Positions 1-9,090 are shown, numbered from the stretch's first letter. The stretch: DNA of 64,000 nucleotides from Pseudarthrobacter defluvii (GCF_030323865.1 NZ_CP066362.1:434001-498000); one strand, 5' to 3'. Notes: generated by a model from the sequence alone, not told the origin. Translations and numbers: made by a program.

Positions 1-1
1 C

Positions 2-478
2 AGCGACGGAAAGTGGGTGGTGATCGCTGCCAACCAGGACTCGGTGTTCGTGCGGCTGGCTGCCGCGATGGGCGCCCCGGAGCTGGCGTCCGACCCCCTC
101 TACAGCAACCACGCTTCGCGCGGCGTCAACCAGGAGGCGTTGGAACAACTGATCGCCCAATGGGCCGCAGGCTTCAACCACTCGGAACTGGTGGCGTGCC
201 TTGACCGGCACGCTGTTCCCAACAGCACCGTGAGTACCATCGAGGACATCTTCGAGGACCCACAGCTCCGGGCGCGCGGGATGCTGGTGGACGTTGCCGA
301 TGAACAGTTGGGGACGGTGGTCCAGCCGGGCATCATCCCCAAGCTGTCCCGGACCCGTGGCGGCATCGCATGGAACGGGCCTCTGGCGCCCGGTTCGCAC
401 AACAGCGACGTCTACGCGGGCCTACTCAAGCTCAGCGCCGAAGAACTGCAGGATGCCAAGGATGAAGGTGCGATCTGA
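2..478 (+). CDS. CaiB/BaiF (class III) CoA-transferase, 3' part only
   Basis: The frame is open from the window edge, so this is the C-terminal 158 or so residues of a longer protein; family members are normally about 390-410 residues. The visible part fits the end of CaiB/BaiF CoA-transferases: a D-G-K-W-V-V-I-A strand, a conserved P-L-Y...R-G-V-N segment, the V-P-N-S-T-V-S-T-I-E-D loop before a D-P-Q-L-R-A-R-G-M motif, and a terminal L-A-P-G-S-H-N region. These enzymes move CoA between an acyl-CoA and a carboxylic acid. The catalytic Asp lies in the missing N-terminal part. The stop overlaps the start of the HMG-CoA lyase gene by one base, so the two are probably co-transcribed and act in the same acyl-CoA degradation route; the substrate cannot be told. 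Confidence 0.85.
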   Translation, partial: SDGKWVVIAANQDSVFVRLAAAMGAPELASDPLYSNHASRGVNQEALEQLIAQWAAGFNHSELVACLDRHAVPNSTVSTIEDIFEDPQLRARGMLVDVADEQLGTVVQPGIIPKLSRTRGGIAWNGPLAPGSHNSDVYAGLLKLSAEELQDAKDEGAI

Positions 479-1407
479 TGAACGGAATTGCGGGAAGCGA
501 TAAGTCCAGGGGCGCAGTCTCCATCGTGGATGTCAGTCCCCGGGACGGGCTGCAGAATGAAAAGGTTCCAGTCAGTACCCACGACAAGCTGCGCCTCATC
601 AACGACCTGATCGCCTTGGGGGCCAGACGGATCGAGGCAGTGAGCTTCGTGAATCCCAAAAAGGTTCCGCAGATGGCTGACGCCGACGCCGTCATGGCCG
701 GGGTGCCGCGGGATGCGGGAGCCAGCTACATCGGCCTCGTATTGAACACCCGGGGCGCGTACAGGGCGGTGGATGCAGGGGTGGACGAGATCAACTACGT
801 CCTTCCCGTAACGGATGCCTTCGCGGCGGCCAACCAGAACACCACGGTGGCCGCCGCCCTCGATGCCCTTGAGGAAGTGTCCGGAATTGCTGCCGCTTCG
901 GCCATCCCGCTCACCGTCACGGCCGCCGTCGCCTTTGGCTGCCCGTACCAGGGCGACGTGCCCGCGGAACAGGCTCTTTCCGTCGTCCGAAGCGCGCTTC
1001 AAAGGGCCCACTTGGCCGAAGTTGCCCTGGCCGACACCATCGGTTGCGCCGTCCCTTGGCAGGTGGGCGAGGTCTTTACCGCCCTGGCATCGGAAACGGA
1101 CGTGTCACTCCGCGCCCACCTGCACGAGACGCGCCACACTGCTTTGGCGAATACCTATGCGGCCGTGGCTGCTGGGGTCAGGGTCTTTGACAGTGCCGTG
1201 GGAGGCCTGGGCGGCTGCCCGTTTGCCCCCGGCGCGGCCGGCAATATCTCCACGGAAGACCTGGCGTGGATGTTGGAACGAGCAGGGTTTGCCACCTCGA
1301 TAGACCCGCGGGCGGCCACCGAACTGGGGCGCTGGATCTGCGCCAAAGTGGAGACGGCTCCCCGCTCGGGGCTGGCCGGCGCGGGAGTGTTCCCCAAGGC
1401 CGCCTAG
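478..1407 (+). CDS. mvaB: Hydroxymethylglutaryl-CoA lyase
   Basis: Cleaves 3-hydroxy-3-methylglutaryl-CoA to acetoacetate and acetyl-CoA, the last step of leucine degradation. The 309-residue protein has the usual length (about 300). The DRE-TIM-metallolyase signature [10 protein letters not shown] lies near residues 20-29, and the C-terminal catalytic loop reads [11 protein letters not shown] with the expected Cys. The metal-ligand H-L-H-E-T pattern is at about residues 203-207. The ATG overlaps the preceding CoA-transferase stop (TGATGA), which implies translational coupling. The 3' end overlaps the convergent permease gene by four bases. Related families (2-isopropylmalate synthase, methylthioalkylmalate synthase) are longer and lack the G-G-C-P-F-A-P loop. 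Confidence 0.93.
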   Translation: MNGIAGSDKSRGAVSIVDVSPRDGLQNEKVPVSTHDKLRLINDLIALGARRIEAVSFVNPKKVPQMADADAVMAGVPRDAGASYIGLVLNTRGAYRAVDAGVDEINYVLPVTDAFAAANQNTTVAAALDALEEVSGIAAASAIPLTVTAAVAFGCPYQGDVPAEQALSVVRSALQRAHLAEVALADTIGCAVPWQVGEVFTALASETDVSLRAHLHETRHTALANTYAAVAAGVRVFDSAVGGLGGCPFAPGAAGNISTEDLAWMLERAGFATSIDPRAATELGRWICAKVETAPRSGLAGAGVFPKAA

Positions 1408-2873
1408 GAGGAGACCACCGGCAGCGGCGAGGTTTCGTCCTCAAGGTGGGCCCGCCGTCGTCCGTCACCTCTGATCCACAAACGGTAGGCGAGGACCAGC
1501 AGCCCCAGCCACACCGCGCCGACGTACAGGGCGATCCGGGTGTCCTCGAAGGCACCCAGGACGCCGATCACCAGCGCCATGAAGGCGATGGTGAGCACGG
1601 AAGCGGCAGGCCACCACGGCGAGGGGAATTCCGACGCCGGGAGGCCCTTCCGCGCGATTTCCCGCTTCATGGCCACGTGGGACGCCAGGATCATCACCCA
1701 GACCCAGACCGTGGCGAAGGTGGCGATAGAGGCAATCACCAGGAACACGTCTTCCGGAATGACGGCGTTGAGGACTACGCCCACCAGCAGGATGCCTGCC
1801 ATCATGACCACGGTCATCCAGGGGACGCCGTGTCGGGAGACCTTACCGAAGGCGGCGGGCGCATGGCCCTGGTTGGAGAGTCCGAAGAGGATGCGTCCGG
1901 CGCCGAAAATGTCGCTGTTGATGGCCGAGAGGGCTGCCGTGATGACCACCGCGTTGAGGATGTGCGGCGCGGCCGGGATGCCCAGGCTGCTGAAGATCTG
2001 AACGAACGGACTGCCGCTGGTGCCTACCTGGTCCCACGGGAAAAGGCTCATCAGGACGCCCAGGGTGAGGACGTAGAAGAGCAGCACGCGGACGGGGACG
2101 GTGTTGACGGCCTTGGGGATGACCTTCTTGGGATCGGCAGCCTCGCCGGCCGTGATGCCCAGCGTCTCCACGCCGCCGAAGGCGAACATCACCACGGCGA
2201 AGGATGCCAGGAGGCCTTCGAAGCCGTTGGGGAACAGGCCCCCGTGCTCAACCAGGTTGCCCAGGCCCGGAGCGACCGGGGAATCGGCGGTCTGGAAGCT
2301 AAACACGATGAGCGCTGCACCGCCGGCAATCATGGCGATGATGGCCACGACCTTGATCAGCGAGAACCAGAACTCGAGCTCGCCGAACACCTTCACGCTG
2401 AGGAGGTTCAACGCGGCCAGGAAGCAGATGACAGCCAGGATCCAGATCCAGCGGTCCACCTGTGGGAACCAAAAACCCATGTAGATGCTGAAGGCGGTGA
2501 CGTCGGCGATCGCCACGATCGCCATCTCGAAAACGTACGTCCAGCCGGTTACGAAGCCGGCAAGGGGGCCCAGGTAGCGGCTCGCATACTGGCTGAAGGA
2601 CCCGGATACCGGGTGCCGCACCGCCATCTCGCCGAGTGCGCGCATCACCATGAACACGGCCGCGCCGCCGATGATGTAAGCCAGCAGCACGGCCGGGCCG
2701 GCTTTCTGGATCGCCGAGGCCGAGCCATAGAAAAGGCCGGTACCGATGGCCGAGCCGAGGGCCATGAAGCGGATGTGCCGGACATTCAGGCCACGGCTAA
2801 GGGCTTGTCCGACGACGGGTGCCGGGTTTTGCTTTTCCACCGGACTTTGGGTCCGGGTTGGGGTGGGTTGCAT
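1404..2873 (-). CDS. Amino acid permease (APC superfamily, ProY/CycA/GabP-like)
   Basis: A 489-residue membrane protein with about 12 hydrophobic segments, typical of the amino acid transporter family of the APC superfamily. The N-terminal signature is present: [20 protein letters not shown] near residues 28-47, followed by A-L-G-E-M-A-V in TM3 and [14 protein letters not shown] in TM6. Family members are proton-coupled importers of proline, GABA, aromatic or basic amino acids. The substrate is not readable from sequence. The gene stands alone; the hut genes lie 3.5 kb away in the other direction, so histidine is only a guess. The upstream 216 bases are shared with the divergent DUF222-HNH gene. 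Confidence 0.88.
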   Translation of the reverse strand: MQPTPTRTQSPVEKQNPAPVVGQALSRGLNVRHIRFMALGSAIGTGLFYGSASAIQKAGPAVLLAYIIGGAAVFMVMRALGEMAVRHPVSGSFSQYASRYLGPLAGFVTGWTYVFEMAIVAIADVTAFSIYMGFWFPQVDRWIWILAVICFLAALNLLSVKVFGELEFWFSLIKVVAIIAMIAGGAALIVFSFQTADSPVAPGLGNLVEHGGLFPNGFEGLLASFAVVMFAFGGVETLGITAGEAADPKKVIPKAVNTVPVRVLLFYVLTLGVLMSLFPWDQVGTSGSPFVQIFSSLGIPAAPHILNAVVITAALSAINSDIFGAGRILFGLSNQGHAPAAFGKVSRHGVPWMTVVMMAGILLVGVVLNAVIPEDVFLVIASIATFATVWVWVMILASHVAMKREIARKGLPASEFPSPWWPAASVLTIAFMALVIGVLGAFEDTRIALYVGAVWLGLLVLAYRLWIRGDGRRRAHLEDETSPLPVVSS

Positions 2874-3089
2874 AGAGTTACCTTCTCGTCTTTGGGAGGG
2901 GAGCCGGTAACCAGCAGACCATTTTCGGCCCTGCCGTGATGAGGCTCACGCGGGGTTGGTGTCTTCGGTTACAGACTGTCGGCCGTGAGATGCGTACGAC
3001 GGCGGCGCGAGGCTTGAGGCGCTGAGGCACGACCGAGCTGCAGGGGGCCTGGCGGCCGGCAGCCCCGGAGTCTGAATGTCAGTGGGTCA
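2874..3089. other. Divergent intergenic region, permease / DUF222-HNH
   Basis: 216 bases between two divergent starts. It must carry both promoters. I see a purine-rich ribosome-binding stretch just before the permease start, but no convincing operator, hairpin or small gene. Confidence 0.4.
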
Positions 3090-4691
3090 ATGGATGATAG
3101 GGGTATGGCAAGCGGCAGCGGTGTTGGGGCGGTTTTGGAAGGTGTTCATGCCTCTGTTGCTGCCCTCGCTGCCCTGGAGCTCGAGGACGCTTCCCTGGCT
3201 TCCGGCGCCTCCATTGGTACAGGCATTGATGTGTTGCAGCGGCGGTATGAGATCCGGCTGGAACGCCTGGAGGTCACGGCACGCCTGGAGGCGCGGCTGT
3301 CCGCGATGAAGGCACGGGACTCAGCCGAGGCCGTCGGGTTTCAGCAGGCCATGACACCGCCGGACGCGTCCCTGCACGACCGCACCTACACGGAGATGTC
3401 CGTAGTGGAGGAGATCGCCGGGGTCCTGACCATCAGCTCCGCCGCCGCCGGGGCGTTCCTGGAACAGTCCCGGAAAGTTTGCTCCCTCCCACCCGTGTTC
3501 GAGGCCCTGGCCGCCGGTGACATGTCCTGGCAGCACGCCAAGGTCATCGCCGATGAAACCGAAGGCCTAACTCCTGAGGGCGCGGTGAAGTTGGTGGCGC
3601 ATTTCTTCGACCCCGACGCACCCCACCCCGCCCGCGGCGCCGCACCGGGTGAACTCGTCCCGTCCCGGTTCCGGGCTAAGGTCCGTGGCTGGCGTGAACG
3701 CCACCACCCCGAATCCATCGAAAGACGCCACGCCAAAGGTTTTGCCGACCGGCGCATGGAATACACCCTCGACCGCGACGGCATGGCCTGGATCTCCCTC
3801 CACCTCCCCGGCGACACCGCATGCGCCATCTGGAACCGCACCACCGCCACCGCCCGCGGCTTGCAGGGCCCCAACGAACCACGCACCATCACCCAACTCC
3901 GCCCCGACATCGCAGCATCACTGCTCCTCGGATCAGGAACAGCAAGCGAACTCGGCGAAGTACCCACGCCGCGGGCCGATGTCCTGGTCATGGTGCCGGT
4001 ACTCTCCCTGCTGGGTGCGACGGATGAGCCGGCGGTACTGGACGGCATGGGACCAATCCCGGCGTCCATGGCCCGGAAACTCGTCGCCGACGGGGCCGAC
4101 TCCTTCTACCGGGTCCTGGTCGACCCCAGGGACGGGGCACCGCTGGAAATCGGCAGGAAGAACTACCGGCTGACGGAGACCATCAAACGCTGGATCAGGA
4201 TGCGCGACACCAAATGCACCTTCCCCGGTTGCACCAACCACACCCCCGACAACGAAACCGACCACCTCCAAGCCTGGGAACACGGCGGCACCACCGGCAC
4301 CACCAATCTGGCCCAACTCTGCCCCAAACATCACCGGCTCAAACACCACAGCCCATGGACACCAGGTACGGCCACCAACAATGACCCACCCGGCTGGACC
4401 TCACCCACCGGCCGCCACTACAAACCCGAACACCCAGACACCGAACCAACACACTGGCCACAATGGCTCCTGGCGTTGTTCGGCGACACCTCGGAACGGG
4501 AGACCTCAACACGGGCACTGGAGTGGCCGGACGTGTACGTACCCGAACACCCCGGCTTGCTTGAGGAGCTAGGCGTCCCCGACGACCCCGGCCCCTGGAA
4601 CTACCAACTCCCCGCCGATCCTTTTCCGGAGTGGAACTTGTTTTTGGACTTCGACGAGCTGAGGGCACCAGCGCTCCCGGGCGCCACGTAG
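3090..4691 (+). CDS. DUF222 domain protein with C-terminal HNH endonuclease motif
   Basis: 533 residues from ATG 3090; an ATG at 3105 is an equally possible start, and neither has a strong ribosome-binding site. The N-terminal two-thirds match the DUF222 (13E12-repeat) type, Ala/Glu-rich and mostly helical. A zinc-ribbon HNH motif lies at residues about 370-420: C-T-F-P-G-C, then N-E-T-D-H-L, then L-C-P-K-H-H-R-L-K-H. Such proteins are present in many copies in Arthrobacter and mycobacteria, and their biological role is unsettled. The HNH core suggests a nicking or double-strand endonuclease. The strong run of C/A-rich codons in the second half (about 3700-4450) differs from the neighbours and may reflect recombination among paralogues. 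Confidence 0.88.
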   Translation: MDDRGMASGSGVGAVLEGVHASVAALAALELEDASLASGASIGTGIDVLQRRYEIRLERLEVTARLEARLSAMKARDSAEAVGFQQAMTPPDASLHDRTYTEMSVVEEIAGVLTISSAAAGAFLEQSRKVCSLPPVFEALAAGDMSWQHAKVIADETEGLTPEGAVKLVAHFFDPDAPHPARGAAPGELVPSRFRAKVRGWRERHHPESIERRHAKGFADRRMEYTLDRDGMAWISLHLPGDTACAIWNRTTATARGLQGPNEPRTITQLRPDIAASLLLGSGTASELGEVPTPRADVLVMVPVLSLLGATDEPAVLDGMGPIPASMARKLVADGADSFYRVLVDPRDGAPLEIGRKNYRLTETIKRWIRMRDTKCTFPGCTNHTPDNETDHLQAWEHGGTTGTTNLAQLCPKHHRLKHHSPWTPGTATNNDPPGWTSPTGRHYKPEHPDTEPTHWPQWLLALFGDTSERETSTRALEWPDVYVPEHPGLLEELGVPDDPGPWNYQLPADPFPEWNLFLDFDELRAPALPGAT

Positions 4692-4755
4692 GTGTTCTGA
4701 TGGAACAGGGCCGGGCCAGCTGGATTCGGCTGCCCCTACATGTTGCGCGTGCAGC

Positions 4756-5487
4756 TCAGTTGGTTCGAAAAGCCTCTGACTGAATGGCCTTGGCGAGGTC
4801 CCGGGGACTGCTCCACATTGGCCAATGGCCCGTCGGGAGATCAATGATGTCGAGGTGTTCCAGGTTCGCGACTTCAGCGAACATGGGATGACCGGTTTGG
4901 GCCAGCTCCAGCACCTGGGCGCTGGGGATTGAGCAACAGATCAGGGTTGTCCGGACTTTGCGGCGGCCGCCGTTGGTGAGCTCGATGGGTTGACGAAGCA
5001 CGGGGCCGGGCTCAGGGACGGCCCGGGCCCGAAACTGCTCGAGGACCTCTGCGCTCAGGCCTTCGAGGCTTGTCTGCTGTGCAAGGACGTCGAAGGGCGG
5101 CAGTGGAAGCTCCTCCAATTCCTCCGGGAGGTCTGGGGCGAAGACACTTCCCGTCGCCGCCGGGCCGGAGTCGACCCACACTACCCGGTGGACAAGCTCA
5201 GGGTGTCGGTCCATAACGAGGCTGACGGGCGCGTTAGCCCCGCTGTGGGCGACGAGAATTGCAGGCTGATTGCCGTGTTCAGTGATGACACCCAGGATCG
5301 CGTCAGCCTGGGCGTCCAAGGTCCTACTTGAACGCTCCGGATCGTCCGCGTCAAGGCCGGGCAGCGTCATCGCCAGAGCATGGAGGTGGTGGTTATCCAG
5401 GTGTTCAAGAACGTCATCCCACGCCCAGGCGCCAAGCCAGTGGCCAGCGATGAGAATGATGGTCGGACTGCTCGTAGCGGTTGTCAT
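4756..5487 (-). CDS. Alpha/beta hydrolase
   Basis: 243 residues, the usual size of a single-domain alpha/beta-hydrolase. The oxyanion-hole motif G-H-W-L-G-A-W-A-W follows strand 3 near residue 15. The nucleophile elbow is I-L-V-A-H-S-G-A-N, so the Ser sits in an H-S-G context and the classic G-x-S-x-G is relaxed to A-x-S-x-A. The last strand is followed by L-P-T-G-H-W-P-M-W, giving the catalytic His. This arrangement resembles methylesterase, hydroxynitrile-lyase and salicylate-esterase relatives. Substrate unknown. It is divergent from the WYL regulator at 5561 with a 73-base spacer that holds a direct repeat, so it may be that regulator's target. Confidence 0.85.
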   Translation of the reverse strand: MTTATSSPTIILIAGHWLGAWAWDDVLEHLDNHHLHALAMTLPGLDADDPERSSRTLDAQADAILGVITEHGNQPAILVAHSGANAPVSLVMDRHPELVHRVVWVDSGPAATGSVFAPDLPEELEELPLPPFDVLAQQTSLEGLSAEVLEQFRARAVPEPGPVLRQPIELTNGGRRKVRTTLICCSIPSAQVLELAQTGHPMFAEVANLEHLDIIDLPTGHWPMWSSPRDLAKAIQSEAFRTN

Positions 5488-5519
5488 GCCACAACTTTCG
5501 CAGGCGCGGTGGACAACGC

Positions 5520-5538
5520 TATGTCACTATTTATGTCA
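5520..5538. promoter_or_regulatory. Direct repeat TATGTCA-N5-TATGTCA, candidate operator
   Basis: Two identical TATGTCA words at 5520-5526 and 5532-5538, 12 bases apart, lie in the middle of the 73-base divergent spacer between the hydrolase and the WYL regulator. Spacing of about one helical turn and the position fit an operator for the WYL-family regulator. Inferred from position and repetition only. Confidence 0.4.
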
Positions 5539-5560
5539 TGAATTTGCTTGGGTTTGAGCT

Positions 5561-6274
5561 GTGAAGCGGGCGGAACGGCTCCATGCGCTATCGGAGATGT
5601 TGCGCCGCAGCGGCGCGAGGGGTGTCTCCGCCGAACAGTTGGCGAGAGAGTTCGAGGTGTCTGTGCGCACCGTTAAGAGGGATCTCGATGCGCTGGAGAA
5701 CAGCGGTGCGCCTCTTTGGTCACGTCCAGGTCCAGGTGGTGGGTACGGGTTGGCAATCGGTTCCTCCCTTCCGCCCGTCAGCCTGTCTCCGGCGCAGGCT
5801 GTTGCACTCATGGCGGCTGTGTCCGCTGCGTCGGATGCCCCCTACGCTGACCTGGCAGCAGCTGGTATCCGGAAAATCCTGGACGTCCTCGATCCCAGGA
5901 CCCGGGCAAGAGCGGACGATCTGGCCCGCCGTGTGTGGGTTAACTCGCTTCCCTCGACCTCGCGCGCGACCAAATCGGCGTTGGAGGAAGCGATGTCCGA
6001 ACAGCGGGTAATCCGCATTGTCTACACCTCGGGAGAAGGGGCCACAACAACCCGTGATGTGGAGCCCGTGCTGTTCGCCTCCACGAACGGCCAGTGGTAC
6101 TTAGTTGGATGGTGCCTGATGCGCGACGCAATGAGATGGTTTAGCGTGTCGCGTGTCCAGCAGGCCACCGTAACTAAGACCGCCTGCAGCGGCCACACTA
6201 TCGACGAGGTCGGAGAACCCCCAGCGAACGCCAGACCGGTGAACGGTGGCGCTCACCAGAAGAGCGGTAGCTAG
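5561..6274 (+). CDS. YafY-type transcriptional regulator (HTH_11 + WYL domain)
   Basis: 237 residues from GTG 5561. Residues 1-60 form a winged helix-turn-helix of the DeoR/HTH_11 kind (A-E-Q-L-A-R-E-F-E-V-S-V-R-T-V-K-R-D-L-D-A-L). The C-terminal half is a WYL domain; the name-giving W-Y-L tripeptide is at about residue 178 within Q-W-Y-L-V-G-W. WYL domains sense nucleic acid or nucleotide-derived ligands in some characterised cases; most YafY-type members have unknown ligands. It is shorter than many WYL regulators (about 310-330) and lacks the C-terminal WCX extension. It is divergent from the alpha/beta hydrolase and probably controls it. Confidence 0.87.
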   Translation: MKRAERLHALSEMLRRSGARGVSAEQLAREFEVSVRTVKRDLDALENSGAPLWSRPGPGGGYGLAIGSSLPPVSLSPAQAVALMAAVSAASDAPYADLAAAGIRKILDVLDPRTRARADDLARRVWVNSLPSTSRATKSALEEAMSEQRVIRIVYTSGEGATTTRDVEPVLFASTNGQWYLVGWCLMRDAMRWFSVSRVQQATVTKTACSGHTIDEVGEPPANARPVNGGAHQKSGS

Positions 6275-6278
6275 CGCG

Positions 6279-6292
6279 TCTGGTATTACAGA
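6279..6292 (+). promoter_or_regulatory. HutR-like box 1, upstream of the IclR gene
   Basis: TCTGGTATTACAGA matches the reported Corynebacterium HutR site form TCTGwwATwCCAGA (recalled from literature) at 12 of 14 positions. The flanking bases give an inverted repeat GTCTG-N6-CAGAC. It lies 98 bases before the IclR start, where autoregulation would be expected. Confidence 0.55.
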
Positions 6293-6345
6293 CAACTGAC
6301 CAGGATTGGGGGTCGTCAACGCCTGCCAGCGGCCGCAAGCTTAAG

Positions 6346-6361
6346 TACGGGATACCGGACA
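6346..6361 (+). promoter_or_regulatory. HutR-like box 2, upstream of the IclR gene
   Basis: TACGGGATACCGGACA shares the ten-base core ATACCGGACA with the box before hutU at 7261. It is the weakest of the three against the HutR consensus, but the exact shared core is seen directly. It sits 28 bases upstream of the IclR start codon. Confidence 0.45.
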
Positions 6362-6389
6362 GAGCTAGCCAGAAAGATCCTTCCACTCC

Positions 6390-7247
6390 ATGAGCACTGC
6401 ACTAGGCGCCGCAACACGAGGCGCTCCAACACCCAACACCGAAACGCAGGCGTCCCGCGCGTCGGCCAAGGCGTCGTCGAAAGTTCCTGCCGCCGAAAAC
6501 ACCCTGCGCATCCTCAAGCTGCTGGCTTCGCGGCGGGGTCCAATGGCGGCGTCACAGATCGCTTCCAGCCTGGACCTGCCGCGGTCAAGCGTCTATCACC
6601 TGCTGGGGGTGATGGAGGCCAACGGCTTCGTGCTGCATCTCCACGAGGAGCAACGGTACGGGCTGGGCATCAGTGCCTTCGAGCTGAGCTCTGCCTACTC
6701 CCGGCAGGAGCCGTTGTCGCGCCTCGGCCGGCCCCTGCTTGCGGGCCTCGTGGACACGATTGGCGAGAGCGCGCACCTCGCCGTGCTGCACGGGCGGGAT
6801 GTGCTCTACATCGTGGAGGAGCGGGCCAAGAACCGGCCGTCCCTGGTGACCGACGTCGGCGTCCGCCTTCCCAGCCACCTCACCGCCAGCGGCCGCGCCA
6901 TCCTGGCCGCCCTCCCCAAATCCCAGGTGCGTGCGCTCTATCCCAACGCCGCGGCCTTCACTGCCCGCCACGAAGTGGAGGGAGCCATCATGAAGTACTC
7001 GGCCCTGTCCTCCCACCTGGACCAGGTCCGGCAGCGCGGGTACGCCACCGAGCATGGCGAAGTGACCCCGGGCTTCGGCTCCATCGCCGCCGCTGTCACG
7101 GATCATCTTGGGTGGCCCACGGCCGCCGTCGCGGTCACCTTCCTGGAGGACAAGCTGCCCGCGGAGGAGTGGCCGGTGCTGGCTGCCCGCGTCCAGAAAG
7201 TGGCAGATGAACTCTCTGTGCGCATTCACGGCCGCCCCGTCAAATAG
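6390..7247 (+). CDS. hutR: IclR family regulator, probably of the hut genes
   Basis: 285 residues. After a variable 30-residue leader comes the IclR winged helix (A-E-N-T-L-R-I-L-K-L-L-A...L-P-R-S-S-V-Y-H-L-L-G-V-M) at about 33-85, then the effector domain from about 105 with the conserved L-P-S-H-L-T-A-S-G-R-A-I-L-A and G-Y-A-T-E-H-G-E segments. It is directly upstream of hutU on the same strand, and HutR-like boxes stand before both its own start and hutU. IclR-type HutR controls histidine use in corynebacteria, with urocanate a usual hut inducer in bacteria. The role here is inferred from context and boxes. Confidence 0.88.
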   Translation: MSTALGAATRGAPTPNTETQASRASAKASSKVPAAENTLRILKLLASRRGPMAASQIASSLDLPRSSVYHLLGVMEANGFVLHLHEEQRYGLGISAFELSSAYSRQEPLSRLGRPLLAGLVDTIGESAHLAVLHGRDVLYIVEERAKNRPSLVTDVGVRLPSHLTASGRAILAALPKSQVRALYPNAAAFTARHEVEGAIMKYSALSSHLDQVRQRGYATEHGEVTPGFGSIAAAVTDHLGWPTAAVAVTFLEDKLPAEEWPVLAARVQKVADELSVRIHGRPVK

Positions 7248-7260
7248 CCTCCGGCCCTCG

Positions 7261-7276
7261 TCTGGAATACCGGACA
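7261..7276 (+). promoter_or_regulatory. HutR-like box 3, upstream of hutU
   Basis: TCTGGAATACCGGACA agrees with TCTGwwATwCCAGA at 12 of the first 14 positions and shares the core ATACCGGACA with box 2. It is 98 bases before the hutU start and precedes the hairpin at 7288-7320. Confidence 0.55.
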
Positions 7277-7287
7277 CAACCACGACG

Positions 7288-7320
7288 AAAGCCCTGTGGC
7301 GGCCCTGGCCGAGGGGCTTT
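7288..7320 (+). terminator. Hairpin between the IclR gene and hutU
   Basis: AAAGCCC at 7288-7294 pairs with GGGCTTT at 7314-7320, and GGCC-CT-GGCC inside the loop can form a second short stem. The arm ends in TTT. It could end iclR transcription or act as an attenuator in front of hutU, since it lies between the HutR box and the hutU start. Confidence 0.5.
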
Positions 7321-7373
7321 AGTTGATACAGAACTTCTTTCCCCATCCAGACAATCACCAGAAGGAGCCCATC

Positions 7374-9071
7374 ATGGCACCCGCCGATTTCACCACCGGT
7401 GCCCGCCCGGTCAAAGCAGCCCGCGGCACCGAGCTCACCGCAAAGTCCTGGCAGACCGAAGCGCCTCTGCGCATGCTGATGAACAACCTGGACCCCGAGG
7501 TAGCCGAACGCCCCGATGACCTTGTGGTCTACGGCGGCACCGGGCGCGCCGTCCGTTCCTGGGCCGCGTTCGACGCCATTACCCGCACCCTGGAAACCAT
7601 GGAAAAGGACGAAACCCTCCTGGTCCAGTCCGGCAAGCCTGTCGGCGTCTTCCGCACCAACGAATGGGCCCCGCGCGTGCTCCTGGCCAACTCCAACCTG
7701 GTGGGCGACTGGGCCACCTGGCCCGAATTCCGCCGCCTCGAGGCCGAGGGCCTGATGATGTACGGCCAGATGACGGCCGGTTCCTGGATCTACATCGGCA
7801 CCCAGGGCATCCTGCAGGGGACCTTCGAAACGTTCGCCGCGATCGCCCGCAAGCTGACCGGAGACGAGAACGGCACCCTTGCCGGCACGCTGACCCTCAC
7901 CGGAGGGTGCGGCGGCATGGGCGGTGCCCAGCCGCTGGCCGTCACCCTGAACGAAGGTGCCTGCCTGATCGTCGACGTCGACGAAAACCGCCTGCGCCGC
8001 CGGGCCGGCAAGCGCTACCTGGACGAAGTGGAAACAGACCTCGACGCCGCCATCGCCAAGGTGCTCGAGGCTAAGGAAGAGCGCCGCGGCTGGTCCGTGG
8101 GCTACGTGGGCAACGCCGCCGAGGTCTTCCCCGAGATCCTGCGGCGCCACAAAGCCGGTGAACTCGCCGTGGACATTGTCACTGACCAGACCTCCGCCCA
8201 CGACCCCCTGAGCTACCTGCCCGAGGACATTTCCGTGGACGAGTGGCACCGCGAAGCTGAAGCGGATCCGGAAGGCTTCACCAAGAAGGCCCAGGCCTCC
8301 ATGGCACGGCACGTCCAGGCCATGGTGGAATTCCAGGATGCCGGCGCCGAGGTCTTCGATTACGGCAACTCCATCCGTGACGAGGCCCGCAAGGGCGGCT
8401 ACACCCGTGCCTTCGAATTCCCCGGCTTCGTACCCGCCTACATCCGGCCGCTGTTCTGCGAAGGCCTGGGTCCGTTCCGCTGGGTGGCCCTTTCCGGCGA
8501 CCCTGAGGACATCCGCGTCACGGACGAAGCGATCAAGGAGCTCTTCCCCGAGAACAAGCACCTGCACCGCTGGATCGATGCCGCCCAGGACCGCGTGGAA
8601 TTCGAAGGCCTGCCTGCGCGCATCTGCTGGCTGGGCTATGGCGAACGCGCCAAGGCCGGGCTGCTCTTTAACCAGCTCGTCAAGGAAGGCAAGGTCAAGG
8701 CCCCCATCGTGATCGGCCGCGACCACCTGGACTCCGGCTCCGTCGCCTCCCCGTACCGCGAAACCGAGGCCATGGCGGACGGTTCGGATGCCATCGCCGA
8801 CTGGCCCATGCTGAACGCCCTGCTCAACACCGCCTCCGGTGCCACCTGGGTGTCCCTGCACCACGGCGGCGGCGTCGGCATCGGCCGCTCCATCCACGCC
8901 GGCCAGGTCTCCGTCGCCGACGGCACGGATCTCGCTGCGCAGAAGCTCGAACGCCTCCTCACGAACGATCCGGGCATGGGCGTCATCCGCCACGCGGACG
9001 CCGGCTACGAGCGAGCCCTCGACGTCGCCAAGGAACGCGGCGTCCGTATCCCCATGCAGGAATCCCGCTAA
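7374..9071 (+). CDS. hutU: Urocanate hydratase (urocanase)
   Basis: Second step of histidine degradation: urocanate to 4-imidazolone-5-propionate, using tightly bound NAD+. The 565-residue protein matches the family length of about 550-560. The start at 7374 is chosen because AGAAGGAG lies six bases before it; an upstream TTG at 7323 is in frame but has no ribosome-binding site. The NAD-binding Gly-rich segment [14 protein letters not shown] is near residue 180. The C-terminal region has the conserved [16 protein letters not shown] with the active-site Cys, and [11 protein letters not shown]. It lies between the IclR gene and hutH, forming a hut unit under probable HutR control. Confidence 0.97.
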   Translation: MAPADFTTGARPVKAARGTELTAKSWQTEAPLRMLMNNLDPEVAERPDDLVVYGGTGRAVRSWAAFDAITRTLETMEKDETLLVQSGKPVGVFRTNEWAPRVLLANSNLVGDWATWPEFRRLEAEGLMMYGQMTAGSWIYIGTQGILQGTFETFAAIARKLTGDENGTLAGTLTLTGGCGGMGGAQPLAVTLNEGACLIVDVDENRLRRRAGKRYLDEVETDLDAAIAKVLEAKEERRGWSVGYVGNAAEVFPEILRRHKAGELAVDIVTDQTSAHDPLSYLPEDISVDEWHREAEADPEGFTKKAQASMARHVQAMVEFQDAGAEVFDYGNSIRDEARKGGYTRAFEFPGFVPAYIRPLFCEGLGPFRWVALSGDPEDIRVTDEAIKELFPENKHLHRWIDAAQDRVEFEGLPARICWLGYGERAKAGLLFNQLVKEGKVKAPIVIGRDHLDSGSVASPYRETEAMADGSDAIADWPMLNALLNTASGATWVSLHHGGGVGIGRSIHAGQVSVADGTDLAAQKLERLLTNDPGMGVIRHADAGYERALDVAKERGVRIPMQESR

Positions 9072-9090
9072 CCGAGACCCAATTCCACAT

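Noticed and set aside
1266..2939. Long open frame opposite the amino acid permease
   Set aside because: It is Gln/His/Glu/Gly-rich with no domain, and mirrors the high-GC third positions of the real permease on the other strand.
3090..4691. Mobile element carrying the HNH gene
   Set aside because: No terminal repeats, target duplication, intron core or integrase was seen around it.
6585..8993. 802-codon open frame opposite the IclR gene and hutU
   Set aside because: Antisense shadow of two well-identified genes; no start signal and low-complexity protein.
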